From positions 1 through 64,000 of the forward strand of contig NZ_JAKGRW010000019.1 in assembly GCF_021555175.1 (NCBI RefSeq): a stretch of DNA of 64,000 bases, in the 5' to 3' direction. Shown one piece after another: positions 11,471 to 20,102 of the stretch. The stretch's first letter is position 1; every line of letters starts with the position of its first letter. The position numbers were made by a program, and so were the translations under genes. This stretch comes from Nocardioides alcanivorans. Lineage in GTDB: Bacteria > Actinomycetota > Actinomycetes > Propionibacteriales > Nocardioidaceae. The notes under the pieces were generated by a model that saw nothing but the letters and a program-made list of their open reading frames with translations, did not search any database and had not been told where the DNA came from.

Positions 11471-11869
11471 ATGAGCTGTTTCGTCTCGCACACGACCATC
11501 GACTGCCACGACGCCTACGACCTCTCCGAGTGGTGGAAGGCGCTGCTGGGCTACGAGGACATCCCCGGCGACCCCAACGAACCGGGACACGAGGAGTGCA
11601 TGATCCGGGACCCGGAGTCCGGCCATCAACTTCTCTTCATCCAGGTGCCCGAGGCCAAGGCGGTGAAGAACCGGATCCACCTCGACCTGCGTCCCCGAGC
11701 GGGCACCCGCGATGAGGAGAACGAGCGGGTCCGCTCCCTCGGCGCCACCGAGGTCGCTGACCACCGCGGCCAGTACGGCCCCGGCACCGGCTGGCTCGTC
11801 TTCGCCGACCCCGAGGGCAACGAGTTCTGCGTCCTCCGCTCCGAGGCCGAGATCTCCGCCCCCGACTGA
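11471..11869 (+). CDS. VOC (glyoxalase-fold) family protein
   Basis: This 132-residue protein carries the two beta-alpha-beta-beta-beta units of the vicinal oxygen chelate fold: DCHDAYDLSEWWKALLGYEDI in the first half and the C-terminal signature GWLVFADPEGNEFCVL with DHRGQYG before it. This is the small glyoxalase-like family common in Actinobacteria, whose members are dioxygenases, resistance proteins or of unknown role. The ATG at 11471 fits the fold start; the upstream in-frame extension lacks conservation features. It is convergent with the thiolase, six bases apart. Confidence 0.82.
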   Translation: MSCFVSHTTIDCHDAYDLSEWWKALLGYEDIPGDPNEPGHEECMIRDPESGHQLLFIQVPEAKAVKNRIHLDLRPRAGTRDEENERVRSLGATEVADHRGQYGPGTGWLVFADPEGNEFCVLRSEAEISAPD

Positions 11870-11875
11870 GGACTC

Positions 11876-13066
11876 CTACTTGGCGACGATCACCGAGGAG
11901 CCGTGGCCGAAGAGACCCTGGTTGGCGGTGATGCCGATGCGGGCACCCTCGACCTGGCGGCCCTCTGCCTGGCCGCGGAGCTGCCAGGTGAGTTCGCAGA
12001 CCTGGGCCAGCGCCTGGGCGGGGACGGCTTCACCGAAGCAGGCCAGGCCGCCGGACGGATTGACCGGGATCCGGCCACCGATGGTGGTGGCGCCGGCCCG
12101 GAGCAGGGCCTCGGCCTCACCCCGCTTGGCGAGCTGGAGATCCTCGATCCAGTCGAGCTCGAGGGCGGTCGACAGGTCGTAGACCTCGGCCACCGAGACG
12201 TCCTCAGGACTGATGCCGGCCTCTTCGTAGGCCGCCGCGCCGATCGACTCCTTGAAGGTCAGCTCCGCGGCCGGGACGGCGGCAGAGGACTCCGTGGAGA
12301 AGAGCGGCATGTCGATGATCGTGTTGGGGAAGGTCGGCGTGACCGTGGAGATCGCCTTGATCCTCACCGGGTCGGCGATGCCGTGCTTCTTCGCGTACTC
12401 GACCGACGTCACCAGCACCGCGGCGCCACCGTCGGAGGTGGCGCAGATGTCGAGCAGGTGGAGCGGGTCGGAGACCACGGCGGAGTTCACGACGTCATCG
12501 ACGGTGACCTCCTTGCGGTAGCGCGCGTAGGGGTTGGCCAGCCCGTGCTTGGCGTTCTTCACCTTCACTGCGGCGAAGTCCTCCGACGTGGCGCCGTACA
12601 GGTCCATGCGGCGACGGGCGTAGAGCGCGAAGTATCCCGGGTTCGTCATGCCCATGAGCTTGAAGCGGAGCCAGTCCGGGTCGTCCCAGCGCTCACCGGC
12701 GTTGGGGGCCAGGAAGCCCTTGGGGGTGGTGTCGGCACCGACGACGAGTGCGACCTCGGCCTGACCGGCGAGGATCCGCGAACGGGCGGTGTCGAGGGCT
12801 TGGGCGCCGGTGGCGCAGGCGGCGTACGACGTCGCGACACGTGCGCCGTTCCAGCCGAGGGCCTGGGCGAAGGTCGAGCCGGCGACGTAGCCGCCGTAAC
12901 CGTTGCGCACGGTCTCGCCGCCGACGATCAGGTCGACGTCCTGCCACGGCACACCGGCGTCGGCCAGTGCGTCACGGGCGGCCTTGACGCCGTACTTCAC
13001 GAACGAGTGGCCCCACTTGCCCCACTGGTGCATGCCCACACCGAGGATGGCGACGTCGTTGCTCAT
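11876..13066 (-). CDS. Thiolase-superfamily protein (lipid-transfer/SCP-x type)
   Basis: This 396-residue protein has the duplicated thiolase fold. The nucleophile-type cysteine lies in YAACATGAQALDTARS. The second half has DICATSDGGAAVLVTS and a C-terminal GGLACFGEAVPAQ and NQGLFGHGSS in place of the usual thiolase CxG block. That pattern fits the SCP-x/Ltp subgroup, which works with a DUF35 partner in thiolysis or retro-aldol cleavage of CoA thioesters, for example steroid side chains. The ATG at 13066 overlaps the stop of the DUF35 gene (ATGA) and has GAAGGAGC upstream, so the two are translationally coupled. The substrate is unknown. Confidence 0.85.
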   Translation of the reverse strand: MSNDVAILGVGMHQWGKWGHSFVKYGVKAARDALADAGVPWQDVDLIVGGETVRNGYGGYVAGSTFAQALGWNGARVATSYAACATGAQALDTARSRILAGQAEVALVVGADTTPKGFLAPNAGERWDDPDWLRFKLMGMTNPGYFALYARRRMDLYGATSEDFAAVKVKNAKHGLANPYARYRKEVTVDDVVNSAVVSDPLHLLDICATSDGGAAVLVTSVEYAKKHGIADPVRIKAISTVTPTFPNTIIDMPLFSTESSAAVPAAELTFKESIGAAAYEEAGISPEDVSVAEVYDLSTALELDWIEDLQLAKRGEAEALLRAGATTIGGRIPVNPSGGLACFGEAVPAQALAQVCELTWQLRGQAEGRQVEGARIGITANQGLFGHGSSVIVAK

Positions 13067-13506
13067 GCCTGCGCTCCTTCGCTCTGGGTGGGAAGCCACT
13101 TCCACATGGTCTTCACGGTGCCGTCCTCTTCGGTCCACGCGGGCTCGACGACGAGCTGCACGGCGGAGCCGACCTTGACCGTGTCGACGCCGTGGCCGGC
13201 GGCCAGCTGGCCCAGCACCACGATGCCCTCCGGCAGTTCCACCGCTGCGAGCGCGAAGGGCTCGTAGGGGTCACTGGTCGGGGTGTAGGGAGCCGGCGGC
13301 TGGTACTGCGCGTCGGTGTAGGACCACACCGTGCCGGTGCGGGACAACTCGGCGTCGACGAACGTCTCGCCGTCACACGCAGGGTTGCGACAGAAGTCGA
13401 TGCCCTTCGGGAAGGCCAGCGTGCCGCAGGCCTCGCACTTGGCAGCGATCAGTGCCGGCTCGGGGCCGGTGGTGAACCAGCCCTCCACCGCGGGAGTCTC
13501 GGTCAT
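13063..13506 (-). CDS. DUF35 OB-fold, zinc-ribbon acyl-CoA-associated protein
   Basis: This 147-residue protein starts with a rubredoxin-like zinc ribbon (CEACGTLAFPKGIDFCRNPAC, a CxxC plus a second Cys pair) followed by an OB-fold (GTVWSYTDAQYQPPAPY, GIVVLGQL, VQLVVEPAW). DUF35 proteins form complexes with thiolase-like partners and gate CoA substrates. The start ATG at 13506 has GAGGACG upstream. It is the first gene of a two-gene operon with the thiolase, overlapping by four bases. Confidence 0.88.
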   Translation of the reverse strand: MTETPAVEGWFTTGPEPALIAAKCEACGTLAFPKGIDFCRNPACDGETFVDAELSRTGTVWSYTDAQYQPPAPYTPTSDPYEPFALAAVELPEGIVVLGQLAAGHGVDTVKVGSAVQLVVEPAWTEEDGTVKTMWKWLPTQSEGAQA

Positions 13507-13667
13507 ACGTCCTCGCCTGTCCTCTTCGAAGTCGGAACACCGGGGATTGTGCCGCATGGCAGCGGAGCCTCGACCACGTGTTCCGTTCAGCAAGCCCTCG
13601 CGACTGTGAGGTTCGGCTCAACGGGACTCGGTCCGCATGACGGGTCGGCGGAGCTGAGGGCCGAGTC

Positions 13668-13709
13668 GCGGGTTCCGAGTGAAGGTTCGCGGGTTCTGAG
13701 TGAAGGTTC
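13668..13709. repeat. 21-bp direct repeat downstream of pstB
   Basis: Two 21-base units with core gagtgaaggttcgcggg lie head to tail, with a partial third unit reaching the pstB stop. They sit in the 208-base gap between the DUF35 gene and pstB, which holds no other recognisable element. Confidence 0.8.
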
Positions 13710-13714
13710 GCGGG

Positions 13715-14625
13715 TCAGCCGAATCGGCCGTTCACATAGTCCTCGGTACGACGGTCCTTGGGGTGCTGGAACATCGCTTCGGTGTCGCCGTGCTCGACGA
13801 TCACACCCGGGGTGCCCTGGGCCGCGAGGAAGAAGGCGCAGCGGTCCGAGACACGGGCGGCCTGCTGCATGTTGTGGGTGACGATCACGATCGTCACCTG
13901 CTCGGCGAGCTCGAGCATGGTCTCCTCGATCACGCGGGTCGAGGTGGGGTCGAGCGCCGAACAGGGCTCGTCCATGAGAAGCACCCGCGGTCGGATCGCC
14001 AAGGAGCGGGCGATGCACAGGCGCTGCTGCTGGCCACCGGAGAGGCCCCGCCGGGGGCATCGAGTCGATCCTTGACCTCGTTCCACAGGCCACCGCGTAC
14101 GAGGCAGCTCTCCACGATCTCGTCCTTGGTGGACCGGGAGGCCTTGGCTCCCGTCAGCTTGAGACCGGCGAGCACGTTCTCCCGGATCGACATCGCCGGG
14201 AACGGGTTGGGCTTCTGGAAGACCATGCCGATCTGACGCCGGGCGTCGATCAGTCGCTTCGAGGGGTCGTAGATGTCTTCGCCGTCGAGCAGCACCTCCC
14301 CCGCCAGAGCGGCGGAGGGAACCAGCTCGTGCATCCGGTTGAGGATCCGCAGGAAGGTCGACTTGCCGCATCCGGACGGTCCGATGAGCGCGGTGATGCC
14401 ACCGGCCGGCATGTCGAGGGACACCCGGTCGAGCACCATGTGGTCACCGAACCACGCGGTGATCTCCCGCGCACTCAAGGCGGCCAGTCCCTCGGGCCGG
14501 CGCTTGCGGAGCCGTCGCAGCCCCTCGATCTGGGCCGGGACGGAGTCGGGCGCCGCCTCCACCGGCGGGATCGTCGTCGTCTCGTCGGAGAGCCCGGTCT
14601 GGGGCGCCGCGGTCTCGGTGTTCAC
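13715..14625 (-). CDS. pstB: Phosphate ABC transporter ATP-binding protein, one frameshift
   Basis: PstB is the ATPase of the PstSCAB high-affinity phosphate importer. Walker A is [19 protein letters not shown] (the NRMHEL block is PstB-typical), the signature is [16 protein letters not shown], Walker B is [13 protein letters not shown] and the H-loop is [13 protein letters not shown]. One base is missing in the C run 14046-14049; repair joins DAPGG to GLSGGQQ. Starting at the GTG at 14625, which has AGGAG six bases before it, the protein has an unusual ~65-residue polar leader ([16 protein letters not shown]) before [18 protein letters not shown]. It is the last gene of the phosphate operon. 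Confidence 0.94.
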
Positions 14626-14728
14626 TGGCAACTCCTGCTGGAAGGACGTGGGGCGTCGCCGGCGACCGACTCGGGGATCGGTCGCCGGCGACGAATTTCA
14701 GGTCTCCGGACTCATCCGCCCGGAGGGA

Positions 14729-16558
14729 TCACTTCTGCGTGACCGTGACCTTGGCCTTGGAGCCCTTGACCGACGCGTTGCCGGCGTACGAGACCGTGAG
14801 CTTGTTCTTGCCCTTCTTGAGCTTGGCGAGCTTGAGCTTCACCTTGCCGTTCTTGACGGCGCCCTTGCCGACGACGACCTTGCCCTTCTTGATCGTCGCC
14901 GTGCCGCCGGTCACCTTCACCGACGATCCGGGGACCGAGACCGTGATCGTGGCCTTGCCCGTCTTGCCCTTCTTGATCTTCTTCGGCGCCTTGGCCTTCA
15001 ACTTGCTCGTGGCCTTCGCGACCTTGAGCTGACCGGTGGCAGTGGCGGCGGCGTACGTCGCGTCACCGGCGTAGGTGACCGTGACGGTCTGGTTGCCCGC
15101 GGCGACGTTGGCCGGGAGGGTGATCATGGCGGAGCCGGCGGCGAGGGTGCCGCTGACGGTGGTCGGTCCGACCTTGACGCGGACGGCGCCGGTCGGGGTC
15201 GCGGAGGCTCCGGTGACCTTCACCGAAACCTTGGCGGCCTTGCCGTAGGTGGTGCTGCCGGGGGTCACGGAGGCGTTGACCTGGGCCGCTCCCTTGACCG
15301 TCACGGAGACGACCTCGGACGTCGAGGCACCGAAGGCGACCGACGCCGGGACGAAGACGGCGCTGTACTGGTGCTGGCCGCTGGTCACACCCGCCAGGTT
15401 GAGCACGGCCTGGCCCTGGGCGATCTGCGCGGTGCCCACCGAGGTCTCGCCCTCGAAGAACTCGACCGCGCCGTCGGCGGAGTTGCCGTCGGCCGCGACC
15501 GTGGCGGTCAGTCGCACCGCACCACCAGCGGGCGAGGTCGCCGTCAACGCGGTGGTGGTCGCCGCCGCGTCATTGGTGGTGAAGTTGGCCGTTGCCTCCT
15601 GCGTGGCTTCACCGCAGACGCCGTCGGCGTCCGGGGTGGCGAGCTGGTCGAAGCCGGCAGCCTCGATCAACGGACGTGCGTCGATGGAGCAGATGAAGCC
15701 GTCCTCGCCGAAGAGGTCGAGCACCTCCGGGTCGGCAACGTCGGCCTGGCGGACGACGTTGTAGAGCGCTCGCTTGGCGCTGAACTCACCGCCGACCAGG
15801 TCCACGGTGCCCTCGATCCGGCCGCGGCCCGCGGAGAACGGCGCGATCGCGTTGGCGTCGTCCTTGATCTCGGTGTCGTCGTGCTCCTGGACCTCGCGGA
15901 CCGAGGAGGCAAGGTTGACGGTGTTGCCGCCGTTGATCCGCTTGAGCTCGCTCTCGAAGAACGAGCGGGTGCCGGACCCGGACTGCGGGATCATCGGGAC
16001 GATGACTCCGGAGGTGCCGCCGACCTGGCTCCAGTTGGTCACCGTGCCGCTGTAGATCGCGAGGATCTGCTGCTCGGTCAACTGGGCCGGCGCGTTGCTG
16101 CTCTTCGAGACTGCCATCTCGAGCACGTCGAGGGCGAACGGGAAGGCGTAGAGCCCCGCCGAGATCTCCGCGGCGCTGAGTGCCGACGAGGAACGGGCGT
16201 AGTCGAGGTCCGAGTTGTTGCTGGGACCGTAGAGCAGGCCCTTGCCCGCACCGGAACCGTTGGGTCGGGTGATCGCAGGCCTGCCGGTGGCCAGCACGAC
16301 GGTGTCGGAGTTCGTCGGGGTCTTGGCGTCGAACGAGACGAGACGTCCGGAGGTGCGTCCTTCGTTGTAGCCGGCGACACCGTCATGGCCGTCGGCCAAG
16401 TAGTTGAGTGCGAACATGCTGGTGTCGGAGCCAGCTCCGACGAAGTCATCGGCAACCGGGACGAACGCCGGGTCTGCCTGGGCTGCGGGAGCCGTTGCCA
16501 AGGTGGCGGCGGCCACCGCGGCCGTGGCGAGTCCCGCAACGTACCTGCGTGCAGACAT
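14729..16558 (-). CDS. PstS-like phosphate-binding protein fused to Ig-like repeats and a basic tail
   Basis: This is a 609-residue secreted protein. The signal peptide (MSARRYVAGLATAAVAAATL, cleavage near AQADP) is followed by a periplasmic-binding-protein domain with PstS features: DDFVGAGSDTS, YSGTVTNWSQVGG and IPQSGSGTRSFFESEL. Residues ~330-520 form bacterial Ig-like repeats (TTTALTATSPAGGAVRLTAT, VSVTVKGAAQVNASVTPGST, NQTVTVTYAGDATYA). The last ~85 residues are a lysine-rich beta module (KAKAPKKIKKGKTGKATITV) that recurs in three other secreted proteins of this window. There is no lipobox and no membrane anchor; the basic Ig tail may hold it on the wall polymers. The start ATG at 16558 has GAGGAG upstream. 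It is the sixth gene of the pst operon. Confidence 0.85.
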   Translation of the reverse strand: MSARRYVAGLATAAVAAATLATAPAAQADPAFVPVADDFVGAGSDTSMFALNYLADGHDGVAGYNEGRTSGRLVSFDAKTPTNSDTVVLATGRPAITRPNGSGAGKGLLYGPSNNSDLDYARSSSALSAAEISAGLYAFPFALDVLEMAVSKSSNAPAQLTEQQILAIYSGTVTNWSQVGGTSGVIVPMIPQSGSGTRSFFESELKRINGGNTVNLASSVREVQEHDDTEIKDDANAIAPFSAGRGRIEGTVDLVGGEFSAKRALYNVVRQADVADPEVLDLFGEDGFICSIDARPLIEAAGFDQLATPDADGVCGEATQEATANFTTNDAAATTTALTATSPAGGAVRLTATVAADGNSADGAVEFFEGETSVGTAQIAQGQAVLNLAGVTSGQHQYSAVFVPASVAFGASTSEVVSVTVKGAAQVNASVTPGSTTYGKAAKVSVKVTGASATPTGAVRVKVGPTTVSGTLAAGSAMITLPANVAAGNQTVTVTYAGDATYAAATATGQLKVAKATSKLKAKAPKKIKKGKTGKATITVSVPGSSVKVTGGTATIKKGKVVVGKGAVKNGKVKLKLAKLKKGKNKLTVSYAGNASVKGSKAKVTVTQK

Positions 16559-16620
16559 CACATACTCCTCATTCGATTCATTGCTTCTGGGTTGGTGGGA
16601 AAATCGGGCTCGGCCTGCTG

Positions 16621-17514
16621 TCAGACCAAGTTGGGCAGCAGCCGCATGGCCGCGTCTGTGGTGGCCCAGGTGAGCGCGCCGGCGATCGGCGCCGCCACCA
16701 CCCAGGTCAGGACTGCAGACCACCGTTGACGAGCGACGACGGTGGCGATGGTGAGCAGGACGAGCAGCGCCATCAGCAGCACGAGGCGGGGCAGGATGCC
16801 CGGGTCGGTGCCCATGGCGCGCTCCTCGTCGTTGACGGCACCGAGGCGTCCACTCGGCGCGGGGAACCCTTCCTTCGCCTCCGCGTCGACGTAGACGACC
16901 TCGCCTCGGCTGAGAGCATCGAGGCGCCCCCGCCCCTCGGAGGTCGCCAAGGTGAGCCGCGCGGCTCCGGCCGTGGCGGGCGCCGGCAGGAGGTCACCGG
17001 CTCGCCGTACGCCGATCACCGCGAAGTCGACCGTGCCCTGAGCGCCATCGACCCTGATCCGGTCCCCCGTCCTCAGGTCGGCGATCTCCTTGAACGGCGC
17101 GCCGTAGGTGCTGCTGCGGCCGTAGACGACCGAGTTGCCCACCTGTCCGGGGAGCACGGTGTCGCGTCGATGTCCGGGACCGGCCAGGAGGTCACCGGAG
17201 GTGGTGCCCTCGACTACGACCTGCTCGAGGTCGAGGGCTGGGATGGTCAGCAGGCTCACCGGCGTGCCCTGCGCCACGATCGGTCCGACCGGCGCCGTTG
17301 CCGCCGCCATGTCGGCTCGCAACTGGTCGTACAACACCGCCTGCTGGCGCTCCTGGGAGACCGTCGCGAACACGAAGACGTGGCAGACGAACCACAACGC
17401 CAGTACTCCGACCATCGTCAACGCCGTGGAGAGGAGTCGCAGCGACTCCTCGTCGCGTGGTCGACCCCGCTCCGGGCCGGCCGGACGCTCCACCGCGATC
17501 AGGGTCTTGCTCAC
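16621..17514 (-). CDS. Sortase-fold membrane protein lacking catalytic Cys and His (pseudo-sortase)
   Basis: This 297-residue protein has the class E sortase architecture: an N-terminal membrane segment (residues ~27-52), a barrel with LLTIPALDLEQVVVEGT, GPGHRRDTVLPGQVGNSVVY, YGAPFKEIADLRTGDRIRV and LTLATSEGRGRL, and two C-terminal membrane helices. In active enzymes the block after GN reads AGHR and the strand ends TLxTC. Here the His position is Arg (YGRSSTYG) and the Cys position is Ser (TLATSE), so transpeptidation is not expected. The frame is intact on both sides, so this is not an indel effect. The GTG start at 17514 overlaps the upstream stop by four bases. It probably acts as a structural partner of the PstS-like surface proteins (inference). 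Confidence 0.82.
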   Translation of the reverse strand: MSKTLIAVERPAGPERGRPRDEESLRLLSTALTMVGVLALWFVCHVFVFATVSQERQQAVLYDQLRADMAAATAPVGPIVAQGTPVSLLTIPALDLEQVVVEGTTSGDLLAGPGHRRDTVLPGQVGNSVVYGRSSTYGAPFKEIADLRTGDRIRVDGAQGTVDFAVIGVRRAGDLLPAPATAGAARLTLATSEGRGRLDALSRGEVVYVDAEAKEGFPAPSGRLGAVNDEERAMGTDPGILPRLVLLMALLVLLTIATVVARQRWSAVLTWVVAAPIAGALTWATTDAAMRLLPNLV

Positions 17515-20102
17515 CGCAACCTCCGCACCCGCACCAGGACCCGGATCCCGGTGGAGAGGAAGCCTCCGAGCAGCGCCAGACCGAGGGCGAGCGGCAACGC
17601 GACCCGCGCCAGGTTGGAGCTGGCGTCAGGTGTGGCCACGTCGGAGCTGGCCGTCGTGGTCGTCGCTTCCACAGGTGCCTCGGTCGTGGCCTCGTCCGGC
17701 GGGTCTGCGACCGACGGATCCTCGACCTGCTCGGGCCTGGAGTCGGGCATTCCGTCGTTCCCGGGGTTGTCCGGCTCCGACTTCTCGTCGGGACTCTTCG
17801 CCGTCTTCTGGGCCTCGACCGCGTCGGCAACCTCCTGCGCACTTCGGTACAGGCGCGCGGTCACGCCCGTCTTCTTGATCGGGAGGTAGCCGGCCGGGAG
17901 CTGGCCGTTGCCACGACCGGGCCGCTGGCCCTCGGTGCTCGAGATCCGGATGAACTGGGCCACCGTCTTGGACGTGGCCTTGTCGGCGCCCGAGGTGCGA
18001 GCGGCGGTGTAGACCACCATCGTGCCCGGGTAGGCGCCACCGTCCTTGCGCACGGCCGCCTGCTTGAGCTCGAACGGTTCCATCCTCTTGGCCTGCTTCG
18101 AGATCTTGATCGCCGCAGCGATGGACCTGTCGCTCGGTACGACGTACCTGCCCCGCTTGGTCTGCAGCGCTGCCTTGCGCAGGCCGAACCGTTCGGCGTC
18201 CCCCAGGGTGACGATGCCGAGGACGAAGCGGGTCCCGAGTCCCTGGCGGTCGACGCGGCCGAGCTTCCAAGGGTCGTTGACGGTGGAGCGTTCACACCGG
18301 GTCTGCACGTTCGGCCACGCGTCGAGGACCGACTCGGCGACCTTGCGCAGCGTCGACACAGGGGCTGCCAGCTGGGTGAAGTAGGGCGACGGATTCTGCT
18401 GCAGGCACTCCTGCTCGCTGGCCGGGACGTACTCGTCGAGCAACGGCCACTCCCGCGTGGGGAGCGGGATCGACTTGTAGGACGGGTTGACGACCATGCC
18501 CCACTTGTCGGCCTTGCCCTCGACGAACGCCTTCGCTTCGGGGTCTGCCTGGATGTAGGAGGTCACCGACTCGATCACGTCCGACGACTCCGAGAGTGAC
18601 AGGAGGGTCGCTCCCGCTTCACGCGCAGTGAGGTCGAGCCCGGGGTTGAGTTCCTGGAACTCGGGGTCGAGGTTGATCGACAGCGGGTTCTTGCCCATCC
18701 CGGGATGGCCACGGCCAAGGTCTGAGCCGAGGTAGGACTGGGTGAGCAACTTGGCCAGCAGTCGAGCGTTGAGTCGGAGGTTGGGGTACTCGCCCGCGTT
18801 GTCAGGGCGATCGACCGCATAGCCGATCGCGAAGCCGGTGATGGCCGTCGGTGCGTAGCCCACCGGATCGGTCCCGCTGGTCTCCCGACGGCCCGAGACG
18901 AGCGCTGCGGCACCATCGCCAGTCTCCATCAACTTGAATCCGGCCTCGTCGGGCATCCGGTTGTGCTGGAACTTGAAGCGCTTCTCGTCGAGGCAGTACG
19001 CCGGCGACCACTGCAACGCCGCCTGGGAGAGGAGCTCCGAGCCGTAGAAGCCGACCGGCGCCCGGGAGTCCTGGATGTCGCAGGTGTCTGCCGGAAGCCC
19101 GAAGCTGATCGGGAAGGCGAAGCGGTTGCGCCAGTTCGACTCCGACCACCACAGCTGCGGGGAGACAGCCAGGTCGATGCCCTGCTTGGAGAAGTTGCTC
19201 GAGCCAGGCAGCCATTTGCCCTGCCGACGGCACTCACGGTCGTCGTCCAGGCAGCTGATGCCCATGATCGGGATGACCACGATCGAGCAGGCGACGGAGG
19301 ACGAACATCCCAGCGACTCGTTCTCCACGTCGGAGCGGACCTCGAAGTTGACGCTGCCCCGTCCCGACGAGTCGGTGAAGCCGGCCACCTCCGCTGGCGG
19401 ATAGGCGGCACCCACCGCTGCCTCCGGGGGCATCGTCTCGGCTGTGCACGCGAGGTACTCCTTGCCCGTGGCCGCCGCGAAAGGTGTCAGCCGCGAGGAG
19501 TACCCGGCCGGATCCGCGCACTCCTCCGACGGGAACGGCGCCCGACCTGACTTCTCGGCGCGATCCACCTCGTCGGCGTACAGGTCGTGGCGCCAGACTG
19601 CGGTGCGCTCGACCGAGGTGAGGCTGCGCTGCTGTCGAGTGGAGGTCCAGCAGGTCTCCGGGCGCAGCTGCTGGTCGGCGGGGAGCGACGCGTCATCGAC
19701 ACCGCGACACTGCAGCACCACGACCGGGTACTCCTGGCTCAGACCGTTCTCACCGTAGGGGTCGGCGGCGCGAGCGCCGCTGGGCCGGGCCCCGGACCAG
19801 TGGACACGCACTCGTTCACGGCCCCGCAACTCGTCGTTGTGGCTCAGCGAAACGGTGACCTCACGCGTGTCGACGACCGACTCCTCACCGCCGTTGACGA
19901 AGACCCGCTCGAGCGTCGCGCTCCTGGTCAGCTCGCCGGCGGTGACCCGCGTCGGCGCGGCGATCGCGACACCGGAGGTGGCGGAAGCAGAGGACGCCAC
20001 GATCGCCCCCGCACCCAGCAGACCCGCCAACGTCAGCGCGACGGATCCCCGCCACAGCTTCTCCGCCATCGGTACGCTGCGCCCTGCTCCTGCGTTCCTC
20101 AC
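17511..20102 (-). CDS. Giant membrane-anchored PstS-like substrate-binding protein
   Basis: This is an 863-residue protein starting at the GTG at 20102, which overlaps the pstS stop (GTGA). A signal segment (LTLAGLLGAGAIVASSASA) precedes a ~330-residue domain with many cysteines (VVLQCRG, ETCWTS, EECADP, YLACTAE, GCSSSVACS, SCLDDDRECR) that I do not recognise. A region with substrate-binding-protein character follows (DGAAALVSGRRE, AITGFAIGYAVDRPDN, YPNLRLNARLLAKLLTQSY). The C-terminus has an acidic Pro/Thr linker and one membrane helix (RVALPLALGLALLGGFLSTG) with a basic tail. It would be displayed on the outer membrane face. The operon position argues for a role in capturing or positioning phosphate or a phosphate-bearing ligand; the exact function is unknown. 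Confidence 0.75.
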   Translation of the reverse strand: MRNAGAGRSVPMAEKLWRGSVALTLAGLLGAGAIVASSASATSGVAIAAPTRVTAGELTRSATLERVFVNGGEESVVDTREVTVSLSHNDELRGRERVRVHWSGARPSGARAADPYGENGLSQEYPVVVLQCRGVDDASLPADQQLRPETCWTSTRQQRSLTSVERTAVWRHDLYADEVDRAEKSGRAPFPSEECADPAGYSSRLTPFAAATGKEYLACTAETMPPEAAVGAAYPPAEVAGFTDSSGRGSVNFEVRSDVENESLGCSSSVACSIVVIPIMGISCLDDDRECRRQGKWLPGSSNFSKQGIDLAVSPQLWWSESNWRNRFAFPISFGLPADTCDIQDSRAPVGFYGSELLSQAALQWSPAYCLDEKRFKFQHNRMPDEAGFKLMETGDGAAALVSGRRETSGTDPVGYAPTAITGFAIGYAVDRPDNAGEYPNLRLNARLLAKLLTQSYLGSDLGRGHPGMGKNPLSINLDPEFQELNPGLDLTAREAGATLLSLSESSDVIESVTSYIQADPEAKAFVEGKADKWGMVVNPSYKSIPLPTREWPLLDEYVPASEQECLQQNPSPYFTQLAAPVSTLRKVAESVLDAWPNVQTRCERSTVNDPWKLGRVDRQGLGTRFVLGIVTLGDAERFGLRKAALQTKRGRYVVPSDRSIAAAIKISKQAKRMEPFELKQAAVRKDGGAYPGTMVVYTAARTSGADKATSKTVAQFIRISSTEGQRPGRGNGQLPAGYLPIKKTGVTARLYRSAQEVADAVEAQKTAKSPDEKSEPDNPGNDGMPDSRPEQVEDPSVADPPDEATTEAPVEATTTTASSDVATPDASSNLARVALPLALGLALLGGFLSTGIRVLVRVRRLR

